A program made the translations under genes and the position numbers. Below, one piece after another: positions 52,062-60,184 of a stretch of 63,626 nt of DNA (position 1 is its first letter; each line of letters opens with the position of its first letter). A model generated the notes under the pieces. It saw only the letters and a list, made by a program, of their open reading frames with translations, was not told the origin of the DNA and ran no database searches. Where the stretch lies: the NCBI GenBank assembly GCA_023623175.1, contig JAMNXU010000023.1, positions 1 to 63,626 on the forward strand, in the 5' to 3' direction. The DNA comes from Bacillota bacterium. Lineage in GTDB: Bacteria > Bacillota > Clostridia > Acetivibrionales > JAMNXU01.

Positions 52062-53465
52062 CTAAAACCTGAAATATAAAAAGGGATTATAGGTCGAATC
52101 CACGAGATAGGCGGTGCACAAAACCAGCAGCAATATGCATCCCACCGGGACGGCGGTTTTTAAACCAGGATGTCTTTCAATATGCCTGCAGATCCTAGCG
52201 GGCAGGGCCGTGCTCCCTATGGCGGCTGTGAGAAGCACGGGTCCGAAGGATAACAAGTAATAAATTGTCTTCCCGTCAATAAACCCGTTCCCCGTAAATC
52301 CAAGCATGACCGACAGGTAACTTCCCGTGCCGGCGAGATCTTCCAGTGCAAACAGTACCCAGCCAATCCAGACAAGTATCAGCGTATAAGCATGCCCCAC
52401 CGGGCGCGCGGTCCTGTCAAGCGCTTTCAGCATGAAGGCCTTTTCCGCCATCAAAATAACGGCGAAGTAAACGCCCCAGAGAAGAAAATTCCATCCGGCG
52501 CCGTGCCAGAAGCCCGTGAGTGCCCATACAATAAACAGGTTCCTGTATGTTTTGAACTTGCCGTGCCGGTTGCCGCCGAGGGGAATGTACAGGTACTCCC
52601 TGAACCACGTGCTGAGGGAAATATGCCATCGCCTCCAGAACTCGGTCACGCTGCGCGATGTATAAGGGTAATTGAAATTCTCGGGAAACTCAAAACCCAG
52701 AAGCTTTCCAAGCCCGATGGCCATATCCGAATATCCGCTGAAATCGAAGTAAATCTGGAACGCAAAAGCAGTTATTCCGAGCCATGCCATGGCAACGCTC
52801 ATCTCCCCGGCAGGCAGTTCCTTTGCATAATCCCAAAGCCGGCCGATATTATTGGCAATCAGGACCTTTTTCGCAAGGCCCGCGATAAACCTCTTCACGC
52901 CTTCCGCGCATTGGCTGACGCTGCTTTTCCTGTCTGCAAGCTGCTCCGCTATTTCCCTGTACTTTACAATTGGCCCGGCGATAAGCTGGGGGAAAACCGT
53001 TACATATGCCGCAAAGGGCACAAATCTCTTTTGCACGGGCGCGTCGTTCCTGTAAACATCAATGGTGTAGGACATGCTTTGAAAAGTATAAAAGGAAATG
53101 CCAATGGGCAGTTCGACTCCAAGGGGCTTCAGTCCTGCGAATACAGGGATGACTGACAGGATTTTGATGAAAAAATCCGAATACTTGAAAAAGCCAAGCA
53201 GTGAAAGATTCATTGCCACTGAGCAATATACAAAGCGCCTTGCAAGCCTTTTATTATCCCTGTATTTGTCTACAAGCATGCCGCACACGTAGTCTATAAG
53301 GGTTGACAAGATCATTATTGTTATGTAAACAGGCTCACCCCAGCCATAGAAAATCAGGCTGGTGATGAGCAATACCGCATTCCTGTATTTCAGGGGGGTC
53401 GTGTAATAAATACCCAACACCAGCGGCAGGTATACAAACAGGAACAGAGTGCTGCTGAAAACCAT
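52062..53465 (-). CDS. MBOAT family membrane-bound O-acyltransferase
   Basis: A 467-residue polytopic protein of the AlgI/DltB type. PIGISFYTFQSMSYTIDVYR, FDFSGYSDMAIGLGKLLGFE, the RRWHISLSTWFREYLYIPLG block and ALTGFWHGAGWNFLLWGVYF (catalytic His) match the family. It should move acyl groups across the membrane to the DHHW partner encoded next. AGAGG lies 7 nt from the ATG. The DUF4358 lipoprotein gene upstream is on the same strand, 95 nt away. Confidence 0.92.
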   Translation of the reverse strand: MVFSSTLFLFVYLPLVLGIYYTTPLKYRNAVLLITSLIFYGWGEPVYITIMILSTLIDYVCGMLVDKYRDNKRLARRFVYCSVAMNLSLLGFFKYSDFFIKILSVIPVFAGLKPLGVELPIGISFYTFQSMSYTIDVYRNDAPVQKRFVPFAAYVTVFPQLIAGPIVKYREIAEQLADRKSSVSQCAEGVKRFIAGLAKKVLIANNIGRLWDYAKELPAGEMSVAMAWLGITAFAFQIYFDFSGYSDMAIGLGKLLGFEFPENFNYPYTSRSVTEFWRRWHISLSTWFREYLYIPLGGNRHGKFKTYRNLFIVWALTGFWHGAGWNFLLWGVYFAVILMAEKAFMLKALDRTARPVGHAYTLILVWIGWVLFALEDLAGTGSYLSVMLGFTGNGFIDGKTIYYLLSFGPVLLTAAIGSTALPARICRHIERHPGLKTAVPVGCILLLVLCTAYLVDSTYNPFLYFRF

Positions 53466-53560
53466 TAGAACAACCTCTCACTACAATGTTTATTTCGCGG
53501 CAGTGGCAGGTAAGTTGCCTGAATATTACTTGTAACAGCCAGTGAATGTGTTATTTTTAA

Positions 53561-54481
53561 TTATTTGAAATAGCTGTTGAATATATCGAGTAGTTTCTGC
53601 TGGTCATTTGCTATGATCATTATTACAAAATTGCCGTTCTTTTGAATCTTATGGTTCTTTACGAGCTCATACTGGCTGGGCAGGTAGCTCTCCCACATTT
53701 CCAGCAGTTTATCAATCCTCTTTTTAATGCCCTGCATCACCGCATCCATGCTTTCCTCGTCTTTTACTTCGAATATGGCAATCTCCGTGGCGCTTATATT
53801 GAAAAACGGCATCATGGCACAGTATGATTCCAGGATTGACGGATCTATGTAATAAACTTCCTTCAGCATGTCCTGTTCCACTTCAAGCATCTGGGGATTG
53901 CCCATTTCATTCAGGATGCTGTCCATTATCGCCCTTACATCTATATCCTGTTCAGGGGGCGTTTCCGGCGACTTGGACGGTTCCGGCGTCGGCGTTACCG
54001 TTGGGTTGGGAGTTGGCGATAACGCTGGGGTCTGCGTCGGCTGGGGGCTGACCGTTGGATTGGGTGTAATTGCCGGTGTCTTAGACGGCGCCGGAGAAGC
54101 AGTTGCTGCAGGCGACTTTGTGGGTGCCGTGCCGGGTTCCTGCGATTCAGATGGCTTTTGTGTCTGAACCGGCTTCTGGGTTTGTGAAGGCTTTTGGGAC
54201 GGACTCGGCGACACCGACGGTTTCGGCGGCTCAGCCGGTTCAGGGCTGGTTGAAGGTTTATCCGGGTCATCCGGGGATGTTGAAGGTTCCGTAGTTTCAT
54301 CGGAAGGTTCCGTAACCAGGTCATCATCAAAATCGTCCTCTGCATTGCCGGTATCTGTCCGGTCCGTTGTTTCCTCCCATACTGTGTCGTCGGATTTTTC
54401 ATCCCTGTTTGTTTTTCCGCACGCAGTAAGCGTAAGTGCAATAAATGCAGCTGTAATAAGTGCAATAACTCTTCTATTCAT
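53561..54481 (-). CDS. DUF4358 lipoprotein with Pro/Ser/Thr-rich linker
   Basis: A 306-residue lipoprotein. The lipobox is LTLTAC with Cys21. It is followed by an acidic stretch and a repetitive linker of about 110 residues (PSQKPSQTQKPVQTQKP type). The C-terminal 120 residues match DUF4358, with the block DAVMQGIKKRIDKLLEMWES and YLPSQYELVKNHKI. The function of DUF4358 is not known, but it often lies near MBOAT and DHHW genes in Clostridia. It may therefore help in exopolymer acylation at the wall. ATG at 54481 follows GGAGG. A frame to 54646 comes from repeat sequence and is not coding. Confidence 0.85.
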   Translation of the reverse strand: MNRRVIALITAAFIALTLTACGKTNRDEKSDDTVWEETTDRTDTGNAEDDFDDDLVTEPSDETTEPSTSPDDPDKPSTSPEPAEPPKPSVSPSPSQKPSQTQKPVQTQKPSESQEPGTAPTKSPAATASPAPSKTPAITPNPTVSPQPTQTPALSPTPNPTVTPTPEPSKSPETPPEQDIDVRAIMDSILNEMGNPQMLEVEQDMLKEVYYIDPSILESYCAMMPFFNISATEIAIFEVKDEESMDAVMQGIKKRIDKLLEMWESYLPSQYELVKNHKIQKNGNFVIMIIANDQQKLLDIFNSYFK

Positions 54482-54557
54482 TTTGTAACCTCCATTTGTC
54501 GTATTTTCTGTATTTTTGACGAATGTCCCCGGGAACATGTTCCCTCCCCTGCCAATC

Positions 54558-54660
54558 AATTCTTTCGGGGACACGGGGACGGTTCTCTTGTCCCGGACGG
54601 ACACAGGCGGGACACGGGGACGGTTCTCTTGTCCCGGACGGAACACGACGACAGTTCTTC
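54558..54660. repeat. GGGGACGGTTCT palindromic repeat, multiple units
   Basis: Two full units, GGGACACGGGGACGGTTCTC + TTGTCCC, are in tandem, joined by GGACGGACACAGGC, with a third decayed unit (GACGACAGTTCTTC). It lies upstream of the DUF4358 lipoprotein gene. Confidence 0.9.
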
Positions 54661-54854
54661 CGTTTCGGGCAGAACAAGAACACTGATCTTTTGTTCCGGG
54701 GCAGAGACAGGATTTATATCTGCCAGGAAATTAACAGTGCTTAAGTCTTGAAAGTGTTGAGCAACTGCAGTCCTTTTGACTGAAGTTGTTGTTTAACAGG
54801 TAAGTGCATCAAACTGTCCCGTGCTTTCTAATTTTATTGACTGTGGTAAAATAG

Positions 54855-54908
54855 CATAAAAACAACCCCCGGTGGCACCGGGCCTGGTCACTGCCTGCCA
54901 TCGGGGGT
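54855..54908 (-). terminator. Terminator of the second ECF sigma operon
   Basis: ACCCCCGGTGGC (54865-54876) pairs with GCCATCGGGGGT (54897-54908), one G-U pair on one strand. On the minus strand it is followed by TTGTTTTTATG. It lies about 200 nt beyond the anti-sigma stop. Confidence 0.7.
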
Positions 54909-55113
54909 ATTGAATCTATGTTTTTTTGATATTATTTTTGTTTTATTTTTTACTTTTGTCTTTAGTTTGTTTTTAATTTGCTTTTAGTTTGTTTTTGGTT
55001 TGTTTTTTATAATTGTTTCTTGGTTTTATATTTCATTTTTCTGGTTTCTTAGTTTAATTTTCAGCTTATTAGTATGTTTTTTATTTGTTTCATGTGTTTC
55101 ATGGTTTTATGGT
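54909..55113. repeat. T-rich (A-rich on the minus strand) low-complexity 3' region
   Basis: About 200 nt of T with repeated TTTAGTTTGTTTTT blocks at 54961 and 54983 (22-nt step) and looser GGTTTC/GGTTTT copies. It lies between the anti-sigma stop and its terminator, as at 21862-22030. No gene is seen in it. Confidence 0.75.
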
Positions 55114-56469
55114 TTACTTGCAATAGGATTTCAGAAGGTCCAAAAATGCTCCCTTCACTTCATACCTTGAAATAAAACCGATATTGGGATAAAACGGCAT
55201 TTCAAAGTATATTCCTTTCGAATTATAAATCCTTATTGTTACCATGTCGCCCAGCGGATTCATACCGGCTCCGCTGCTGCCTTCGCTTGTGCGGGCTTCC
55301 GTGGTTGCCCCGTCAGTCGGTGCCACCTTGCCGTAATTGCCTCCGTCAACGGGCATTACGGACCCGGTATTGCCCCAGTCAGCCGGTCTTCTGCTTACCG
55401 GCGAATCCGGTGAAATCACGCCGTCCTTAGCATAATCATAATCTGCGTCAGCAGGTGTAAGGACCGGTAAATCAACCTCAACGCCGCCTTCATATCCGGA
55501 AGCGCTGTTTCCTCCCCCGTAAACCGGTTCTCTGCCGCCAGCTGCGGAGTAATCCGGAGCCATGTAATCGGGCGCTTCCTTCGGGTCCGGAGCCGGAACC
55601 GGCACGCGTCCTCCCTCATCATATACATTATGCCTGCCAATAGCTTCAAAATACCTGTCGCTGGAATTTTTCAGCGCAGAGAAATAGCCATGGAACTCCC
55701 TGATTTTTTCCCTGTCTGTTATTTCGCTTATTATATCCATCCGGTTTTCAAGTTTCGCCCGCTCGCTGTGGCCGATAAACTGTATCCTTGAAATATCATC
55801 GGGGTTTTCAATGCCGTATAGCCTGAGGTACTCCGCGGCGTCCTCATCCTGGTTATTAATATAGCTGTCAAAAGTATAGAACCTGAAAAGCACATATTCT
55901 TCGCCCTTTTTGAGCGCGACCACCGCTTCGCATCCGGCGGGCCTGTAATAATATACATCGAGCCCCTTAAGGCTTTTATCGGCACTGTCAGTAATGGTGG
56001 CTATTTTGTCGCCGATATCCTCCCGGGCGATTTTCCCCGGCAGGTTGAAACCGGATTTTTCGCCTTCATTTAAAATAATGTAATGCCTGTTTCCGATTTT
56101 AAACTGGTTTTGCGATATGTTTGCTATATCCCTGGCATCTTCCTGCATATCCGTGACGCTGTTTGCAATATCGTCGGAACTGACAAAGCGGTTGCTGTTT
56201 TCCGGTGCTGCCGAATTCCACGGATTTGTTCCAAAATTATATACAAGGATACTCACCGCAATTACCAGCGCCGCCGCAAAAACCGGGACAGCCTTTCTGA
56301 AGGTGAATTTCCCAAAGCCAGACTTCATATAACTCATCGATTTCATATTTTGATGAGTCCCTTGACTTTCAGCTTCACGGAAAGCAAGAATTTTCCCAAG
56401 CATCCTGTCAACATCGGCCTTTCCGGGTTCTATGCTTTCCAGTGACCTTTTCAAATCCTCTCTCTTCAC
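55114..56469 (-). CDS. Anti-sigma factor, single-span, partner of the second ECF sigma
   Basis: A 451-residue membrane protein. Residues 1-58 are cytoplasmic. AVPVFAAALVIAVSILVYNF (about residues 60-79) is the membrane span, and the rest lies outside. The outer part has a folded region with repeated FRFYTFDSYINNQDEDAAEY-like text and a long Gly/Pro/Asp/Ser linker (about 295-405). It ends with a short MVTIRIYNSKGIYFEMPFYP domain. No named family is recognised beyond its role as a sigma partner. Its ATG overlaps the sigma gene stop by 4 nt (ATGA), which implies translational coupling. Confidence 0.72.
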   Translation of the reverse strand: MKREDLKRSLESIEPGKADVDRMLGKILAFREAESQGTHQNMKSMSYMKSGFGKFTFRKAVPVFAAALVIAVSILVYNFGTNPWNSAAPENSNRFVSSDDIANSVTDMQEDARDIANISQNQFKIGNRHYIILNEGEKSGFNLPGKIAREDIGDKIATITDSADKSLKGLDVYYYRPAGCEAVVALKKGEEYVLFRFYTFDSYINNQDEDAAEYLRLYGIENPDDISRIQFIGHSERAKLENRMDIISEITDREKIREFHGYFSALKNSSDRYFEAIGRHNVYDEGGRVPVPAPDPKEAPDYMAPDYSAAGGREPVYGGGNSASGYEGGVEVDLPVLTPADADYDYAKDGVISPDSPVSRRPADWGNTGSVMPVDGGNYGKVAPTDGATTEARTSEGSSGAGMNPLGDMVTIRIYNSKGIYFEMPFYPNIGFISRYEVKGAFLDLLKSYCK

Positions 56470-56942
56470 TTTTCATCACCTTCCATTTCCAGTTTGAGGA
56501 GTTTTCTTCCCTTGTGCAGGTGACTTCTGACGGTTGATTCCTTCACCTGCAAAATTTTCGATATCTCCACCGTTGAATAACCTTCGTAATAATACATATA
56601 CACCGGTGTCTTGTATTTCGGGGGAAGATCCAGCACTTTTTTCAATGTCTCATCCGTCGCAAACGGCTGCTCTACCGCCACATCCACCGCTTCATTCAGG
56701 CTTGTGTTCCTTCTGTGCCGGCTTTTGTGAAAATCCCTGCATAAATTGGTGGAAGTGCGGATAAGCCAGGCCTTTTCGTGCTCTTCGCTTTGAAATACCG
56801 TATTGTCCTTCATAAGCCTTATAAAGGTATCCTGCACCATGTCCTCCGTATCGTGCACATTTTTCACGTGCAGGAAACAGATGCGGTAGACAGTTTTAAC
56901 GTGGCGATGATAGATCCGTGTCAGTTCTTCACCCGTACGCAA
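56466..56942 (-). CDS. ECF-type RNA polymerase sigma factor
   Basis: A 158-residue sigma factor. Region 2 is VYRICFLHVKNVHDTEDMVQ with DTFIRLM. Region 4 carries LPPKYKTPVYMYYYEGYSTV and EISKILQVKESTVRSHLHKG. TTG at 56942 is preferred, with GGGAGG 7 nt upstream. GTG at 56957 is the alternative. It overlaps the anti-sigma gene by 4 nt and has an ECF-type promoter of its own. Confidence 0.9.
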   Translation of the reverse strand: MRTGEELTRIYHRHVKTVYRICFLHVKNVHDTEDMVQDTFIRLMKDNTVFQSEEHEKAWLIRTSTNLCRDFHKSRHRRNTSLNEAVDVAVEQPFATDETLKKVLDLPPKYKTPVYMYYYEGYSTVEISKILQVKESTVRSHLHKGRKLLKLEMEGDEK

Positions 56943-56957
56943 TAAAGAACCTCCCAC

Positions 56958-57254
56958 TCCGATTCCCCCTTTCTACTAGGAATACGAATCATAATATCGA
57001 AACGTTGAGAATTTTGCGAAAAATTTTTTATTTATCGTGCAATGCATTAATTATAGCACATTACGGGCTAAACATATTAAATATAATGTTGTCTGTATTT
57101 TACAAAATAGTATAATCAAATTATAACCAGTTAGCCAATTTACAAATTAACAGTAATTTGGAATGTAAATTGAACTCATGAATATTATGTCAATATTTAG
57201 GTTATCGGTAAACGTGAGATTCAATAGATTCAGTTTTAAAGTGAGACAATCATT
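56958..57254. other. AT-rich gap between the sigma gene and a decayed lipoprotein gene
   Basis: About 300 nt. It holds the sigma promoter (56982-57008). The rest (57010-57254) is AT-rich with no recognisable gene, and promoters for the plus-strand pseudogene are not clear. Confidence 0.55.
56982..57008 (-). promoter_or_regulatory. ECF-type (autoregulatory) promoter of the second sigma operon
   Basis: On the minus strand TCAACGTTT (AAC at 57006-57004), 17 nt and CGTAT (56986-56982). The -35 shares AACGTTT with the other ECF operon promoter at 43.15 kb. The -10 differs (CGTAT versus CGTC). Confidence 0.6.
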
Positions 57255-57876
57255 ATGAACACCATTATGTTAAAAAAATTAACCATTTCAGCGCTTATAT
57301 TCGCTTTGTTGGCAGGCATCAATTCCGGTTGCGGCAAAAGCCAGTCCAATAAAGGGTTTTATTACGGAAGCCGATGTTGAAAAAATACACAATAATCGTA
57401 ACTTATCCGATGAAGAAAAGGTTACAAGTCTTGCCGAATCCTTATTTACCGCCATGATTCAATATGAAGATCACGGCAATGATTTCAATTTTTCAGTAAT
57501 CCTGTATCCCGATGATACAAATAAAAGTCTTAATTTCTTCAAAAAGAAAATCAAACTTACCAGGGAAATCAGAATAGCCCGTAATCATAAGTTTTTTAGT
57601 CATTATATAAAATATACGTTTAATGATGTTGCTGTCTAACCTGACGAAGCCACCGTCGATCTCTACCAACTTTATACTTTTGTAATGAATGACGGAAATA
57701 ATATTGAAAGTTCAACAGGTACAAAATGCTCTGTAAAATTTAAAAAATACAAAAATAAATGGCTGGCAGTGGAAATTATTACCGATGATCAGCTTTATAA
57801 TAATATGTTTTATGAAACGGATTTTGATTATGATGAATTCCTGGAAGAGTGCTTAAATTCCTTGAAAAGTACTTAA
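57255..57876 (+). pseudogene. Decayed lipoprotein gene (frameshift plus in-frame stop)
   Basis: The 5' end reads as a lipoprotein signal (ALLAGINSGC, Cys26 of the frame from 57255). The frame then hits TGA at 57378. One base is in excess near AATAAAGGGTTTT (about 57347-57357). Beyond it the other frame reads on as GFITEADVEKIHNNRNLSDE and SLAESLFTAM, through a TAA at 57637, to LNSLKST at 57876. The TAA probably replaced CAA (VQPDEATV). The family is not recognised. Lesions suggest the gene is recently dead, unless they are assembly errors. Confidence 0.75.
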
Positions 57877-57922
57877 AACCAGCATGAATGTTATACTGGC
57901 AATTACTTTCAAATACCGCTTA

Positions 57923-57960
57923 AAAGCAAAAACCGGCCTGGCATCTCTTAGCCAGCCGGT
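57923..57960 (-). terminator. Terminator of the PiT/DUF47 operon
   Basis: On the minus strand ACCGGCTGGC, an 8-nt loop and GCCAGGCCGGT pair with one bulge, followed by TTTTGCTTTT. Confidence 0.75.
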
Positions 57961-58088
57961 AAGTAATTTAATCGTTCCGTCAACGTTCATTCATTAAAAC
58001 CTGCTTTCGCCGGTTTCAGCAAATAACTGACCGGTATGGTGCAAGGCTCTGGTCCTGCCGGTCAGGCATCCATAAACAACTGTGATAA

Positions 58089-58712
58089 TCACGTATTCTT
58101 CATAACTACACTTTCAATTACGTCAGCCACATCCTCGCAGGCGTCGCAGCATTTCTCCATGTATTCATAGGTCTGCTCCCAGGCCACGACTTCAAGGGCG
58201 TCCTTCGAAGTCACGTACAAATCCCTGAGAGCCTCGATATAAAGCCTGTCCCCTTCTTCTTCAAGCTGGTTGATTTCCACGAGCATTTCATGGAGCGTCT
58301 GGGAGCGGCGGAAGTTGTAAAACTCCTTCAGTGCGACTCTCAGGGCCTTGCAGCAGTTTACAATGAGCTCGGTGAACCTGATAGCATGCGGTTTTACTTC
58401 GGATATATTACATATGTAAAAACGGAACAAAACGTCTTCAATGGTGTCCGTCACGTTGTCAATCGCGTCAGCCATAGCCATTATATCTTCGCGTTCAATC
58501 GGAGTAATAAACTCCTTGGCGAGCCTGCGAATCATTTTATGCCTTGATTCGTCCCCGGTGTGCTCAATATTATGCATTTCCTTCATTTTTTCCTGGAGCT
58601 GGTCCTTATTGTAGTTGTTCAGGATATCATGCAGCAGGTTTGCAGCCTGGCATGAAAACTCCACGAGTTCGACAAAGGAAGCATAGTAGTTCATTTCATT
58701 TTTTCGAGCCAT
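58089..58712 (-). CDS. DUF47 (PhoU-like) protein, partner of the phosphate transporter
   Basis: A 207-residue helical protein related to PhoU. Typical PhoU-like metal-binding helices appear as HNIEHTGDESRH and DAIDNVTDTIEDVLF, and again in EINQLEEEGDRLY and CCDACEDVADVIE. DUF47 proteins occur next to PiT transporters and are thought to regulate low-affinity phosphate uptake. GAAAGGATTTTCGGT precedes the ATG. It follows the PiT gene by 132 nt on the same strand. Confidence 0.9.
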   Translation of the reverse strand: MARKNEMNYYASFVELVEFSCQAANLLHDILNNYNKDQLQEKMKEMHNIEHTGDESRHKMIRRLAKEFITPIEREDIMAMADAIDNVTDTIEDVLFRFYICNISEVKPHAIRFTELIVNCCKALRVALKEFYNFRRSQTLHEMLVEINQLEEEGDRLYIEALRDLYVTSKDALEVVAWEQTYEYMEKCCDACEDVADVIESVVMKNT

Positions 58713-58844
58713 ACCGAAAATCCTTTCTATCTAAAATTTTACCAAACCGAAAACCTTTCCTGTTTTAATTTTTCTGATATACTGTACAGAATATCAAACT
58801 AAAAACCATGATTTCCAACGAACCATGATTTTTAACATCGATTT

Positions 58845-59897
58845 TCAGAAAATTTTCATGAACAGCAGCGCCATCAGGTATCCTATGAGGCCGCAACCCG
58901 GGAATGTCAGTATCCACGCGGTCACCATTTCCCTGACTATACCCCAGTTCACCGAAGATATCCGCTTTGCGGCGCCCACTCCCATTATCGAGGTGGTCTT
59001 GGTATGCGTGGTACTTACGGGCAATCCCAGTATCGATGCGGTGAACAGGCACAGGACCGCGCTGAGATCCGCTGAAAATCCCTGGTACTTCTCCAGTTTT
59101 ACCATGTCCATTCCTACGGCCTTTATAATACGGTAACCACCGACGGACGTGCCCAAAAACATTATAAACGAACAAAGGATGATCATCCACAGCGGAATGA
59201 TAAATTCCGTTGCGTCTCCTTTTCCCTGGGCAAGGAAAATGCTGAGCATGAAAACTCCCATGAATTTCTGTCCATCCTGGGCGCCGTGCATGAACGCCAT
59301 GCCGGCCGCGCCAAAAATCTGCGCGTTTCTGAAAATACCCAGCGTGCTTTTCCTGTCAAACCCCCTGAAAATAAACTCGATCAGTTTTACAATTATCCAT
59401 CCCGAAGCAAAACCCATAACCGCGGACAATACAAGACCGTAAATAACTTTCACCCATTCGCTCGGATTTATTCCGCTTATTCCCCTCTGAAGGGCTATGG
59501 CGGCTCCTGAAATTCCTGCGATCAGCGCATGGCTCTCACTTGTCGGGATGCCGAACCACCATGCTGCGGTAGCCCAAACCTCAATTGCCACAAGCGCCGC
59601 GCACAGCGCAACCAGAGCCTCGTGGGGATCCCCGCGGAAATCCACCATTTTATATATTGTCTGGGCCACGGTGGAATTGAACATCGTCATGACGAACACG
59701 CCAAGAAAATTGAAAACCGACGCAAGGATAATAGCTGCCCTGGGGTTCATTGACCGGGTTGAAATGCATGTGGCGATAGCATTGGGTGCATCGGTCCAAC
59801 CGTTTACCAGTATAACACCCATCGTAAGAAGGGATATTACAAGCAGTGCCGGGTTTGTAAATAATTCACTCAGGTATTCTAAAAACGATACAGTCAT
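58845..59897 (-). CDS. PiT family inorganic phosphate transporter
   Basis: A 350-residue protein with about ten membrane segments in two halves. The PiT signatures are GWTDAPNAIATCISTRSMNP in the first half and FMHGAQDGQKFMGVFML in the second, with TTHTKTTSIMGVGAAKRISS near the end. It moves phosphate with H+ or Na+ (or as a metal-phosphate). It begins with ATG at 59897. It heads an operon with the DUF47 gene. Confidence 0.95.
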   Translation of the reverse strand: MTVSFLEYLSELFTNPALLVISLLTMGVILVNGWTDAPNAIATCISTRSMNPRAAIILASVFNFLGVFVMTMFNSTVAQTIYKMVDFRGDPHEALVALCAALVAIEVWATAAWWFGIPTSESHALIAGISGAAIALQRGISGINPSEWVKVIYGLVLSAVMGFASGWIIVKLIEFIFRGFDRKSTLGIFRNAQIFGAAGMAFMHGAQDGQKFMGVFMLSIFLAQGKGDATEFIIPLWMIILCSFIMFLGTSVGGYRIIKAVGMDMVKLEKYQGFSADLSAVLCLFTASILGLPVSTTHTKTTSIMGVGAAKRISSVNWGIVREMVTAWILTFPGCGLIGYLMALLFMKIF

Positions 59898-60084
59898 TGC
59901 TCATCCCTTTTATTGTTTATTAATATTATTTGCAAAATGTACACAAAAAACCTATATTAGAATATCATTTTTTATCCCAAAAAACAAATCCTTTTTGAAA
60001 AAAAGCGCCAAAAAGCTGGAATTCCGGCAAAAGGGCGCGCTTTTTGCAGAAAAAAGAACTCAAAAAAAACAATAAAAAAGCAAT

Positions 60085-60131
60085 AAAGCAAAAAAGGGCA
60101 ATTTCCGACACCGGACATATTGCCCTTTTAA
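60085..60131 (-). terminator. Terminator of putP
   Basis: AAAAGGGCAAT (60092-60102) and ATTGCCCTTTT (60119-60129) form an 11-bp stem. On the minus strand it is followed by TTTTTTGCTTT. The region 59898-60184 otherwise is A/T-rich with no gene. Confidence 0.85.
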
Positions 60132-60184
60132 ATCCGCATTACCTCCTGATAATACTGTTATTATATATAGATATATTGTCCGCT

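Noticed and set aside
53868..54167. A Gly/Val-rich 99-codon frame on the plus strand
   Set aside because: It is antisense to the Pro/Ser/Thr-rich linker of the DUF4358 lipoprotein, whose codon pattern creates it.
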